This document shows, in pieces, positions 23,603-35,967 of a stretch of DNA of 64,000 bases. Source of the stretch: Magicicada septendecula (Eukaryota; Arthropoda; Insecta; Hemiptera; Cicadidae); assembly GCA_034769895.1 (NCBI GenBank), contig CM068372.1, positions 238,972,343-239,036,342 on the forward strand, in the 5' to 3' direction. The stretch's first letter is position 1; each line of letters opens with the position of its first letter. The notes beneath the pieces are model-generated. The model ran no database searches. It was not told where the DNA came from and worked only from the letters and a program-made list of their open reading frames with translations. Both the position numbers and the translations under genes were made by a program.

Positions 23603-25251
23603 AGCGACGGACGCATTCTTATGAATATGGATGGACTCCAGATGCAGTCGAGTGAAGTAACCCCGGACAGAAGACAACACCCGGGCTTCATCAAACATCA
23701 CCCTGTGATCGTCGTGGGAAAGAGCGTGTTCAGCGACTGCGGACTTCTCCGGCTGGCCCAGGCGGCAGTATCTCTGATGTTCAGAGAGGCTCGTCCGGAC
23801 ACTACGCTTCGTGGTGCCTATGTATACCTGGCCACACGTACAAGGAATACTGTACACCCCGCACGACGAGAGCGGATCCCTGGCGTCTTTTACCGGTCGC
23901 AGGAACTGTTGGATCTTTTTGGTTGGCTTGAAGATCGTCCTGACGCCCCGTTTACTCAGCAACTTGCCGATGCGGTCAGTCACGCCACGGATGTAGGGCA
24001 AGACAGCGGAGCCAACAACCTCGGGCGACACCGACTCGTCCGGCCTACCAGATCTTCTCGGCCGGGCAGCTCTCCTAACCTCCGCAGCAGAATAGCCGTT
24101 GGACTGCAGTGCTTCCTCGAGATGCCGAAACTCATCTTCGAGATACCGGGGCTCACAGATTCTTTTTGCCCGGTCTACCAGAGTCTTCAGCACCGCCCTC
24201 TTCTGCCTAGGATGATGATTGGAGGACTTTTGCAGATATCTGTCAGTGTGGTTGGCTTCCTATAAACTTTATGCCCCAAGCTGCCATCGGTCCTTTTCAG
24301 GACCAACACATCCAGAAATGCCAATTTATCACCGCTCTCGCGCTCCATCGTAAACTGTATGCGAGGGTGCACAGCGTTCAGATGTCCAAGGAACCGTTCC
24401 AACTCTTCGTCCCCATGGCTTCAGACCATGAAAGTGTCGTCAACATATCGCAGCCAACACTTCGGCTTCAGTGGCGCAGATGAAATTGCCAACTCTTCAA
24501 ATTTTTCCATATGGAAGTTTGCAACCACAGGGCTGAGAGGACTTCCCATCGCAACGCCATCCAACTGTTCATAAAAGCCGCCGTTCCACTGGAAGTAGGT
24601 CGTTGTTAGGACCTGCCGGAACAAAGTAGTGATGTCCGCCGGGAACAGTTCACCTATATACCCCAAGACCTCCTGGACAGGGACCATCGTGAAATGAGAG
24701 ACCACATCAAAACTCACTAGCACGTCGGCAGGCTCCAGCACCAACTCCCGGATCCTCCGGAGGAAATCAGATGCGGCTTGAGCAATCCAGTGAGGTGCTT
24801 AGCCAAGTTGTACGTAGGCGAGCCAATAGCACTAACGATGGGCCTCAGCGGAACGTCCTCCTTATGGATCTTTGGTAATCCATAGAGCATAGAGACGAGG
24901 GGGAAGGGCCTCCGAACACCGGACGGCCGTCTTCACATCAGACGCCAGAGAAGATTGCTTTACTAAGGAATCCGTTTTTCTTAAAATCGTAGCAGTCGGA
25001 TCTTTGTTCAGCCTCCGATAAGTGGCCGGATCTAACAAACCCTCAATCTTCCGCTGGTAGCCTTCGGTGTTCAAGACCACCGTAGCGCTCCCCTTATCCG
25101 TCGGCACAATTAAAATGGAGTCATCCCTTCTCAAATCCCTCAAAGCTCGCAATTCCGCCGACAGAAGATTGCATTTTGGCGGAGCGGCCCTTCTAAGGGC
25201 CCTTCCCAGCTCATTGGGAGACGTGTTCGGCGTACCATCTATTTCGAACAA
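23603..25251 (-). pseudogene. Penelope-like RT and GIY-YIG endonuclease, broken
   Basis: Minus-strand order: an N-terminal RT segment with VPTDKGSATVVLNTEGYQRK (from 25,251); a frameshifted stretch near 24,740-24,870 that carries the PKIHK...PLRPIVS block; the RT core with DGVAMGSPLSPVVANF and the catalytic YVDD (near 24,440); an in-frame TGA at 24,421; and then, after a further shift, the GIY-YIG nuclease (GVYSIPC...QVYIGTT, 23,750-23,860). This RT plus GIY-YIG architecture is diagnostic of Penelope-like elements. Coding stops at the Jockey insertion; the interrupted C-terminus continues at 14,501 on the minus strand. Confidence 0.85.
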
Positions 25252-25365
25252 TTTTTGCTACTGAAGATGGCCACCGGTGGTGTGGCCGAAACGCCTAGTT
25301 GTAGAAGATCAAGCATTCGACCACCGCCTTTCAGCCCGGAAGTTTTAGATAATTATAATGACACC
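25205..25365 (+). repeat. Penelope-like terminal repeat, 5' copy, with hammerhead-like core
   Basis: Inverted copy of 14,226-14,375. The plus strand carries a hammerhead-like core: CTGAAGA (25261-25267), GGCCAC pairing with GTGGCC (25269-25274 and 25282-25287, loop CGGTGGT), GAAAC (25288-25292), a short pairable arm around CTAGTTGTAG, and TGCT/AGCA that could close stem I. This copy is antisense to the element's coding strand, as the repeat is inverted. Confidence 0.55.
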
Positions 25366-25391
25366 GGCCGTGAAAGCCTACGTACTAAAAT

Positions 25392-26756
25392 TAGTGTCTC
25401 TAATGATTTTACGATTTAACTAATACTATGTCCATTGCAGTATAATTAAAATATTATAATATGAAACATTATGTTTCTCGTAAATATTATAACCAAATTG
25501 TATGTCTCAATTAATAAAACTATAACTATGTTTCGGCCTTTCAGAAAATACTATATAATTTCATTATATAGAGGACTGGGGTTGACACGGTAACAGATTT
25601 ATTGATTGGAATTAGTAGGTTTGAAAGCAGTCAAAGAAACCTTGTACAGTGCATGCGACACAATGTTGGTCTCAACATTACGTTTAACACATAATACGGC
25701 TCTCGTATAAATGTATATTTTGCCTCTCATTATAAGTAGAAATATTTTGTTTTCAACTTAGAATTAAAAACTTGATTTCAAATAAAAATATCGGTATGGA
25801 GAACCATACATGACTTCCATGTTCTAAGATTTATATTTAAAATCATTTTCGAAATGAAATCTTTCCATAGAAACTACTTCTTTCTACTTACTGCTTCAGC
25901 CTTAACCACAGTACTGTGGTCACTAACGTATACCACCTCACGTTATCGCACTCGATTTTCACTGATGATGGAAGTCGATGGCACTGCCGAAACGTCTGGT
26001 TTTGCAGAAAACTTTGGTCTACGGCCAAACAGGACGGGGAGGAATTTTAACAACAAACTACTACTTTGTTGCCGATAACGTAGTACATATATAAAAAATT
26101 ATCCCCTCCCCCTTCAACTATAATTTTCATTTACAAAATCAACAGACCTTCAGTTATCTACAATTGAGGAAGGTATGCACAAAATTATTTGATTCTGGAT
26201 TAATGGATTAAAAAAATCAAGTTTTTCTTTCCTTTATGATTGTTAATAAATGAAGTTGTTCTCTGAAGCAGGTTTAACAGTTTACTCTATTATCAATGAA
26301 TGCCACTGTTTGGTACATAATAAGATAATCAATATAAATCTTCACAAAGCGGTATTATTTGACGTACTTTGACATTCACGCTCAGACACAAAACGGCGAC
26401 AAGATAGGCAAGACAGCGCTTCGCTCACTGACGCGTACAAGCCTCGAAACAGATCGTATAAGTTCGGTATTCTTCGGCAGCTCTCCCGCCTCCGCCACGC
26501 GAACATCGTACCCTTCACGCTTCATCCTTTTTTTGTTTTAGTTGTTTCTTTTGTTGTGACTTGTCACCGTGCAACTGCCAGTGGTGCGGATAACAGTGTA
26601 AAGTATTTTTTTGTGCGCGTTAAGTGTTTGATTTATCTTGATATATAGGTATGCTCTTTATTGTTTTCATTTTGTTAGTAAGCTGCCTAGCTTAAATAAT
26701 TATAAATTCAAAGCAAGAAGGGAAAATGTTTTTAAACGGCAGGCAGTAAAAGTGTA
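25392..26756. repeat. Inner part of left arm of the large inverted duplication
   Basis: Reverse complement of 30,765-33,298, less about 1.2 kb present only in the right arm. Includes a 74-residue frame (25854-26078) recurring identically at 32611-32835 (minus). Also contains CTGATGA...GAAAC at 25962-25993, a weak second hammerhead-like motif. From about 26,200 the sequence is the 5' untranslated region of a ZMYM-type hAT element (Cys-poor, GC-rich block at 26,380-26,520 then TTTGTTGTGACTTG). The shared sequence ends at AAAAGTGTA (26756). Confidence 0.8.
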
Positions 26757-29376
26757 TCTTATTTTTGTAACGCCAAAACGTAAAAAAATAATTTTTTTAA
26801 AAATAAAGACTGGGACCATCTGGCAGCGTGTGAAATGACATTGACGAATGGGAGAAACAATAAAAGGAGATAAATTCAATGGATGTAACAGCCTTCAACA
26901 TCGACGTACAGATGTCTAAAAGTGTCATGAATCTAAACAAAAGCAGATGTTCGGCAGAGAGAAAATTTACCAGGAAAGACTACAGAGGCGTGTGAAACAA
27001 GTTAACATGTGCAGCCAGAAGCATGTTGAAATTAAGGAATTGTTTTAAAAGAAAGGCAAACAATCGCCAGAACGAAGTGCAATGAGAATTTACTAAGAAA
27101 ATTATACGACAAAGGCTAACGTACTAAATCAACGGAACAACTGAAGGTCACTGAAAGACATCCTGGCGAGTAGTAGGCCTACAATTAGCAATACAAAGAG
27201 CACCACACATGGGAAATTTACGTAACATGCGCATCTGGACGAAGTAAGAAACAAAGGGTGTCTTGCTAAGAGGCATGAAAAACGCCAGAAAGAATTATGA
27301 CTTTAACATGTTGAAAAGACTACAGCAGGGGTGGAACTAATTAACAGATACAGCTGAAAGCTGGACAGAAGGAAGGATGTCACTGTCAAAAGGCGTAGAA
27401 TAATACCAAAGAGATTTATGATCGTGGGATCGGACATACTGAAGCAAGGGGTAGCTGAACCCAGAGTAAGAAATTGGTGGGAACAGAAATCGCCTATCAG
27501 AAAACAGCTTGGAATATAGGCGGGTTTTCTAACGGGAAGTTCTTGGAAATCCAGAACGTAAAACCAATGAACACGGAGCAGAGTAACTTGTGAGAGTACT
27601 AGGAGGGAATTTTCTTAAGAAATATAGAGAAGAACCAATGGAAACGAAGCAGGAGGACAAAAAAAGGACTTAAGTGGGAAAAATGTAAGAAAGTAGTGGG
27701 AAATAGGAGGGTAGGTAATAAATGCACAGAACGAAGGTGAGATCGGTAGTCTTTGCTAAAATTTTGGAAGTCGATGACTAAAGTTTCTGAGAGTCGGTAG
27801 AGTCCGTTATAATTGTTACGGAGTAGTGACTTAAACACTTAGGAGTCTTTTACAAATTTTAGAGTCTAGAGTCGAATCGAGAAGAAGTCTAATTTAAACT
27901 TCGTGGAGTCGAGCTTAAGTGTTACGGAAATTCGATGTTAAAAGTTCGGAGAGCTTTACTTAAAATCACATAAGATTATCATGGATAACAGTCTGCGAAG
28001 TGAGAACTGGAGTTTATTAGTTAATAACTCGTCAAAACAAAAGACCGAATCTTATCATGTATCACGAACGGTATAGCTGTTGAAACGGGACGAGTCGTTA
28101 CGAGATATCAGTGAACGTAACCGAAGTAAATAGTAACCAATAATTCCACTAAATTTAAAATTGGGAATTACCGGTTAACAATAGAAAGAGTGAAATAATG
28201 AAAGTGTATATGTGCCAATTACTACAAGAAAGAGTCACATTGTTTTGCACGCAAATGATTCTGTGTTCTACGCAGTCGACGGAACATCTACATCTCCATA
28301 TGCTGATTTAAGGAACCGAGAAGGAGAGCACATCATGACAACGCGCCGTAGATTGTGGATAACGTACCAAGAGTAAAAAATTTTATGTATTAATTTTATT
28401 TTACGAATTCACCTGTCTGTCACTCTAAAAGAATTCACGTAGAGAATTTTATAAGATAGGATGTCCTCATTCAAAATTTACATATAAATTTTAAAGTCAA
28501 AGTGTTAGAATATAAAGAGAATTAAGTATATTTCATATTTAAATGAATCCATTTAAATTTATATGTCATAATGAAATAAGTAATTAGGTGTAAGAATTAA
28601 TTCATGTTTTAATAACACTCAAAAAAAAAGAATATGGAGATATTAAGGGATACTGAGATATGAAGAGATATTTTAGTTTTATAATTGTTTATTGATAGAA
28701 ATCATGTACTAAAATAATAATTGATAATCATTTGTTACGCAGAGTAGAAATATGATACTAATGACAGTAATCGTTAAACGTAATAAATTTAATGGTAGAC
28801 AGATAAACACGTCTTGTTTGTTTATTGAAGATAACCCTATGAAATTAATCATTTGAATTAGTTTTCAACACCTTCCCAGTAAATATTGAATACTAGAGTC
28901 TCATAACATTTGATTGCATAACTGCTAATATATAAATTATTACCAATAAAAAACCTGATCGTAAGCAATTAAAATAAAAGTTACATTGGCACCACAAAGT
29001 GGGGATATTAGCATTACATTTGACGCCGCAACTAGTGGGGCAAAACAAATTATAGTATATTTTATGAATTTAAACAAACTTTAAAATTGTATATAGTTTA
29101 ATTATTAGTATGTACAACATTCAGGATGGCCATTCGATCGATGGTTTGGTTTAGGTCTTTCGTCTTTTAAATCGTTTTATAACCCCGAAAAGAAAAAAGA
29201 ACGGTAGAGCCTAATAAATTAAAAAAAGTGAAAGGAAACTTACAATATTGTTCGTTTTAACTCGGTTTGTAAAATTTCGTTGAATTTTCGTTTCAGTACT
29301 CCGAATATTTTTGACATAAGCCTATACGAGTGCAGTTTATGATTTCAAAGACTTTTAAAAATGGCTTAAAACCTCA
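26757..29376. other. Spacer of the palindrome, no intact gene
   Basis: About 2.6 kb without supported coding regions. At 28,985-29,040 are TTGGCACCAC..AGTGGGG and GACGCCGCAACTAGTGGGG, which resemble the primer-binding-site region of the LTR element at 39.13-39.23 kb (GGCGCAGCAACTAATGGG and TCGCCGCAACTAATGGG). The sequence before them may therefore be an LTR. The rest (26,860-28,100) I cannot identify. Confidence 0.35.
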
Positions 29377-30764
29377 AACTTTAAGGAGCTCAAAACAGAA
29401 AGAGAAAGAATAAAATATTCAATGAAATTAAAAAAGGTGCTAAGTTAATGCGTGATTTTCTTTCTCAAAGTTTAGAAATAGAAACTGATCAAAATAGTCC
29501 AAAAGAAGATGTAACCAAAATTGATTTTTCAAATGCTAGAGAGACAGAACAAGTTTTTGATGACAATGTTCAAGACACTAATGATGAGACTGAGATGAAG
29601 AAAACTGAACAACCTGGGACAAGCCGCCAAGGAAACGATTTTTACCTTGCCAAAGATGTTACGATTAATTCATCAAATCCTATAACGGACAGAAATCAAG
29701 ATGAAGTTCACCCTTTATCCCACAGCGACGTTACCTCGTGTAATTTGGACGATGTCGGCGAATGGCCTATCTGACTCGTCACATGAGGGATTAAATAATT
29801 AAAAACGGCCCAAAAAAAAAATTGAGGGCCCGGATCCAAGATTTCCTGTTGACTTAACAAAATCCGATTCAAAAGAATCGAGAAACAGAAAATTCTCACT
29901 GTTTCACTGCAATAAAAACTGCCCAATAATGAAAAATTGTATCGGAAATAATTGAAATATTCTGGGTCAAAGAACAAAGTCTATTGTTTTAGTTGTAAGT
30001 TGTTTGGGAATACCCGCTCTCAATTAGGGCAGAACGGTATCAACAACTGGAAACATAGGGGATTATTGAAAAGATCATGAATCTTTAAGTGAGCACTACA
30101 CATGTTACAGCAAATGGGTTGATGCAGAGAAAACATTCGTTGTCAAACGGGTATTGATAGTGAAGTTGAAAAATTGTTACAAAAAGAGGTAGATCGCTGG
30201 AAAAAAAGTTTTAGAACGTCTAATTGCAATAACGGTATTTTCATCTGAACATAACCTGGCATTTCGAGGAAGTAATGACCAGTTATTTGCAAAACGTAAC
30301 GAAAATTTTTTGGGATTTGTTGAGTTACTTAGAAAGTACGATGTAATTATGGCTGAACACATTAGAAAAATTAAATATAATGAAATCCATGATCATTACT
30401 TGGGTAAAACAATCCAAAACGAGTTGATTAGTTTGCTTGGGTCTGAAATAAAAAATGGTATCATTGAAAGAGCAAAGCAAGCTCAGTACTTTTCACTAAT
30501 ATTAGACTGTACGCCCGATATCAGCCACCAAGAACAATTGTTATTTACAATTCGTTTTGTTGAATGTACTGAAACAGATGTTCAAGTTAAAGATCATTTC
30601 TTGTCATTTTTTCTTATTGATGACACTACTGGGGAAGGTTTGACAACAGCCCTTTTGAAAGAAATTGAAGGGACCTGTGGGTTAGACATGAAAAATTATA
30701 GGGGGTAAGGTTACGATAATGGAGGCAACATGACTGCAAAACATAAAGGAGTGCAGTTAAGAAT
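29377..30764 (+). pseudogene. hAT/ZMYM-like transposase, 5' half only
   Basis: Order of recognisable blocks: a KIFNEIKKGAKLMRDFL N-terminus; an acidic linker; a TTF-type zinc-finger region with YCFSCKLFG near 29,975; VLERLIAITVFSSEHNLAFRGSN near 30,210; and the DUF4371-like core in an open stretch at 30310-30708, ending at GYDNGGNM near 30,714 where a stop replaces the codon before GYDNG. Several stops and frame changes lie between 29,775 and 30,300. The gene is cut at 30,764 where the right arm of the inverted repeat begins, so the catalytic C-terminal half is absent. Confidence 0.7.
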
Positions 30765-31322
30765 TACACTTTTACTGCCTGCCATTTAAAAACATTTTCC
30801 CTTCTTGCTTTGAATTTATAATTATTTAAGCTAGGCAGCTTACTAACAAAATGAAAACAATAAAGAGCATACCTATATATCAAGATAAATCAAACACTTA
30901 ACGCGCACTTAAAAATACTTTACACTGTTATTCGCACCACTGGCAGTTGCACGGTGACAAGTCACAACAAAAGAAACAACTAAAACAAAAAAAGGATGAA
31001 GCGTGAAGGGTACAATGTTCGCGTGGCGGAGGCGGGAGAGCTGCCGAAGAATACCGAACTTATACGATCTGTTTCGAGGCTTGTACGCGTCAGTGAGCGA
31101 AGCGCTGTCTTGCCTATCTTGTCGCCGTTTTGTGGCTGAGCGTGAATGTCAAATACGTCAAATAATACCGCTTTGTGAAGATTTATATTGATTATCTTAT
31201 TATGTACCAAACAGTGGCATTCATTGATAATAGAGTAAACTGTTAAACCTGCTTCAGAGAACAACTTCATTTATTAACAATCATAAAGGAAAGAAAAACT
31301 TGATTTTTTTAATCCATTATTT

Positions 31323-31387
31323 TGGCGCCCTCTAAAAATCTGCGCCCGGGCCACGGCCCGGTTGGCCCGTCCTTAAGGCCGGCGCTG
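31323..31387 (-). repeat. Terminus of a ZMYM-type hAT element
   Basis: On the minus strand this starts CAGCGCCGGCCTTAAGG and runs through a GC-rich stretch into GAGGGCGCC, the typical outer end of ZMYM/TTF-type hAT elements in insects. Reading inward on the minus strand it is followed by that element's 5' UTR (31,320 to 30,765), which then meets the oppositely oriented transposase half. Confidence 0.55.
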
Positions 31388-31639
31388 GACACTATTATAC
31401 TTCCCAACTAGAAGTATATCTTGACGAATCGACAATTTAAATTTAAATTTAAAAAATTATAATTTTGTTGCCTGGTAAGGGAACAGTTCTGTTCTAACAA
31501 TTACTATTGTTTTAAAACGTCTTTACTTCCATGTTACATGTGATGGCAAAAAAAATCGTGTTCGAGATTATTGCAGATTCTGATTGTACAACCCTCAAAA
31601 CATGAAAAAAAGTCATTTTTCGAAAAGTGTGTGTGTGTG

Positions 31640-32540
31640 TGTGTCTGTCTGTCTTAGAATTTTTCCTATGGCAAACGATAACAGCAGTAAATTCAAGCAG
31701 AATCAAATATTTTTTTTCATACACCGCTGATTTGTAAAGTACTCAAGACCAATTGTTTTTGGTGAAGATCGGTTAAGGAAAAGGGGTAGTTTACCAGCAA
31801 CATCTTATGTTTTAACAAGAGTATTTTATATGGCAAACGATAACAGCCGCAAATTCAAACAGAATAAAATAATGTTTTGCATACAGCCCTGACTTGTAGA
31901 GTTCTCAAGACCTATTGTTTTTGGTGAACATCGGTTAAGGGAAAGGGTTAGTTTACCTGCAACGTTTTATATTTTAATAAGGGTATTTTCTATGGCAAGC
32001 GATAACAGCCGCAAATTCAAACATAATCAAATAATGTTTTGCATACAGCCCTGACTTGTAGAGTTCTCAAGACCTATTGTTTTTGATGAAGATCGGTTAA
32101 GGGAAAGGGGTAGTTTACCGGCAACGTTTTATGTTTTAACATGCGTAATTTTTTCTATGACGAATGATAACTGCCGTAAATCAATCAGAATCAAATAATG
32201 TTTTGCATACCTTCCTGAGCTATAGAGAACTCAATGTTTGTTGATTTTGGTGAAGATCGGTTAAGGGAAAGGGGTAGTTTACCAGGAACATTTTATGTTT
32301 TAACAACGGTAATTTTTTCTATGGCGAACGACAACTGCCGCACATTCAAACAAAATCAAAAATTTTTTTTGCATACGTTCATCAATTGTGAAAGTCTGAA
32401 GGCCTGTTGATTTTGGTGAAGGTCGGCCACTTTTAATGTTTTAACAAGAGTAATTGTTTCTATTACGAACGATAACTGCCGCACATTTAAACAGAATCAA
32501 ATAACTTTGTGCATACCTTCCTCAATTGTAGATAACTCAA
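31640..32540. repeat. About 162-bp tandem repeat, six copies
   Basis: The TATGGCAAACGATAACAGC-type block recurs at about 31,667, 31,829, 31,991, 32,156, 32,320 and 32,461, i.e. periods of 162, 162, 165, 164 and 141. The units also share GGTGAAGATCGGTTAAGG and GGGTAGTTTACC. The left arm of the palindrome retains only the last partial copy. A (GT)n tract lies just before, at 31,628-31,643. Confidence 0.8.
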
Positions 32541-35379
32541 GGTCTGTTGATTTTGTAAATGAAAATTATAGTTGAAGGGGGAGGGGATAATTTTTTATAT
32601 ATGTACTACGTTATCGGCAACAAAGAAGTAGTTTGTTGTTAAAATTCCTCCCCGTCCTGTTTGGCCGTAGACCAAAGTTTTCTGCAAAACCAGACGTTTC
32701 GGCAGTGCCATCGACTTCCATCATCAGTGAAAATCGAGTGCGATAACGTGAGGTGGTATACGTTAGTGACCACAGTACTGTGGTTAAGGCTGAAGCAGTA
32801 AGTAGAAAGAAGTAGTTTCTATGGAAAGATTTCATTTCGAAAATGATTTTAAATATAAATCTAAGAATATGGAAGTCATGTATGGTTCTCCATACCGATA
32901 TTTTTATTTGAAATCAAGTTTTTAATTCTAAGTTGAAAACAAAATATTTCTACTTATAATGAGAGGCAAAATATACATTTATACGAGAGCCGTATTATGT
33001 GATAAACGTAATGTTGAGACCAACATTGTGTCGCATGCATTGTACAAGGTTTCTTTGACTGCTTTCAAACCTACTAATTCCAATCAATAAATCTGTTGCC
33101 GTGTCAACCCCAGTCCATCTATATAATGAAATTATATAGTATTTTCTGAAAGGCCGAAACATAGTTATAGTTTTATTAATTGAGACATACAATTTGGTTA
33201 TAATATTTACGAGAAACATAATGTTTCATATTATAATATTTTAATTATACTGCAATGGACATAGTATTAGTTAAATCGCAAAATCATTAGAGACACTATT
33301 TTGGAAAAATTTTGCAAAAATGTGATCGGTTTTTGTTCTCTTTTCAATAGAAAATTAATGCATTTGACAAAATGGGCTATTTAAATGGCAGAGATTATTT
33401 TATTATGGAAGTCGCGAGCAGATAAAATCTTTGAATAACTTATTATGGAAGATATTTTGTCAGTTTCTAAGGAACAAGAGAGAAAACATGAATTGTTCTT
33501 TTACTTTTCTGTTTAAGATTGTGAAGGGAGACAGTTGATAACGACATCGAACCGAGATCGGTTTCTATAGGTGACGTCAATAGAAGCGAAAACCATTCGT
33601 TTGGTATACACTACAAAACAAATTTCAATTTCAACTGTAATTTCAATTTATTATTTTACAAAGTACCATATATCTTAGTACATAGATTGTTATTAGTTTT
33701 CCCCAACGCATTCTCAATTACATTCGGTGTACTTGGACTGTAGACGAGATATATTTCCAAAACCAAACCGACGCGAAGGTATCAAGTTTCTGTCTACTAT
33801 TAGTGTGTTGAACAGTTTCATAAGCAGTTTTTCAAATAGCAGAACGATGATAGGTTTTTGCGAGGATCAGTCAATAGTGGACACAATTTTTACACCATTT
33901 GTGTCGACGATTCGATAAATTTTACTGCTATCATCAGGACAAAGATATGTGAGTTGTTATGACATCAGTCACAGTTGTGGTCGACTCACGATCATTACTT
34001 ATTTATATCAGAGAGCAGAATGTTATCGGCAAAAGAGAAATGGATCGCTACCGGTGTGATGTAGTTTTATTGTATGTAACCAAGAAATCGTATGTTCTAT
34101 TAGCTCGAAATCTGACCATCAAAATAGTGCATTCATTCAAAAATATTTTTGGTAATTAATTCATGTTCATGATAATACGTTATAGATTAGGTTTTCTCAA
34201 ATATCTGAATGTTTTTTCTGCTTGTAGACCTACTTATTGTCTTAAGGTCCTCTCTGTCAGAAATCTAGGAGTAAAATGAAGCTAGCAGTCTGGGAACTGA
34301 CTTGTGTACCGGAGTTTATATAAGAGCTCGTCATGCCAGGCAATGTCAAAGGCACTTTCTTCATCTAGGAACCCCTACTGTGTCCTCGCGCCGGAATGCC
34401 GCGCCAGTTATTCCTTTTAATAAATTTATCCAGTTGAAGAGTGGAGTGGTCGCATGATCTAAATAACTGGTCTGTAGATGTCACTTTTAGTCTTCGGTTC
34501 TTTTCACGAAGCAGTACCAATTACATCGCGATCGAACCACACAGGTTTTAACTTACTTAAGGAAATCCGGTTTTTATCCTTTTTCAACTATTGTAAAACA
34601 ATTTTCCGCCCTCTGTACAAATGTTAACATTTTAAAGTACTGTATTAAGTAGTATTAGTTTTACTTGAGTTCTTCAGAACTGTTCACAGATTTCAGTATT
34701 AATTTTAACTCTCAGCACGTTTGATTTTCGGAAACTGGACTAAATTTATAAGTCGATATTCCTCAATAAAATGCTCTTAAAAGTCTATTCTCTGTCACGC
34801 TTTTGAGCTACGTGTGGCAGTGTCGAGACAGAACAGAGTATCTTGTTACGAACATGTTAACAATCCATTCACAAAATGTTTCATTATTTTAATACCACAA
34901 CACTATTCTCGACCCTTAGTCGATACTGTTAGACCATACTGAAAAAAGTGTCTGCTCAAGTTAATTCGATTATGCTAGAATAGTTCGAAAAATAAATTAG
35001 TATCAATGTAAAAAATATGAAACCTTATTTTGGTTAAAAGGAAAATTTGACACACAAATGGTAGCAAGTGCATGTGGTACCTCTCACAATTACAACCATA
35101 CATTCCTTACAGTAATACGTTTATACAGAGTCCGACAATTTGTTTCTAGATGTATTGTTCGGTCGGGGAATTCGGTACAGAACTATGCTGGGCAGAAGGC
35201 GAGTTTCAATTTGACTCATGTCAATTTTTCTTCTCTTTTGACTCTTCCCCTAAGAAGTCAATAGTAATTTGCAGTCAAATTTCTCATCCCAATCGCATAA
35301 ACCTTTCTCATAGATTGCTCGGGGATAAACGTCCCCCCCAGGCAGGCAGTGTTTCAAGTGCTAACTTCGAGAGATAGTC

Positions 35380-35967
35380 TTACTCTTTTAGCTTTTCCTG
35401 AGACGTGCGGTAAGAAGAATTCACCGACCTTTCCAGACAAATTAGTTGCCAGGGATCGGAGAAAATCCTCCAGAAAAAGAACACGGAGTCTCCAATGTTA
35501 AACATAATTTCAGACATGCCACGGAGTCCCCGAGAGAGGCCGGAGACTACACTTGCTGATGGCTGAGCCATCAAGCGGGCGCCACTTACGTGATTGCTGC
35601 CAGAAAAAATATACAATAACTTGGTACGAACAGCCAGGCGGCTGTTCCAATAAGGCGTGCGGGAAATGTTGGCTCTGGCGCCTCTTGCATTTTTAGGGTG
35701 TTAGTCAAGTGGCCTTTGAAGTTCAAGCGCCGCTCTAGCCGAACGCCCAGGTACTTCACCAATTCTGTCCACTAAATGTGTCTTCTCTCTAAGGAGAGGG
35801 ATTGCCATGTGGAAGTGGTCCTGTAAATAAGATCGCTTCGGACCGCTGTGCACCACTCCCGCAGTCAGTCCGGAAGAATATCGACTGGCGACAATCATTA
35901 TGCTCGTCTGCCGCGGGGAGAGGGAGCTATAATGGAACATCGTGTCGTCAGCAAAGAGGGACAACGT
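35380..35967 (-). pseudogene. Old Jockey-type RT fragment inside the right arm
   Basis: Mirror copy of 11,150-11,737 with a few substitutions (for example SADV-type changes at the ends of the shared 78-residue frame). Not functional. Confidence 0.55.

Larger units (their letters stand above)
14203..25403 (-). mobile_element. Penelope-like element with 12-bp TSD, split by Jockey insertions
   Basis: TAGTGTCTCTAA at 14203-14214 and 25392-25403 flanks the insert 14215-25391. The corresponding place in the opposite arm (33287-33298) has one copy and no insert, which shows both the insertion and its target. The element runs on the minus strand: RT and GIY-YIG coding at 25,251 down to 23,603, then 3' sequence at 14,501 down to 14,215. 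Its two ends are inverted copies of each other (14,226-14,375 versus 25,205-25,356). The 9.1 kb between 14,515 and 23,589 is a later Jockey insertion. Confidence 0.85.

Noticed and set aside
25854..26078. 74-residue frame identical in both arms
   Set aside because: It spans the hammerhead-like, non-coding terminal-repeat sequence, and its identity follows from the duplication.
31640..32540. CRISPR-like array
   Set aside because: Units are long (about 162 bp), contiguous and without spacers; ordinary tandem repeat.
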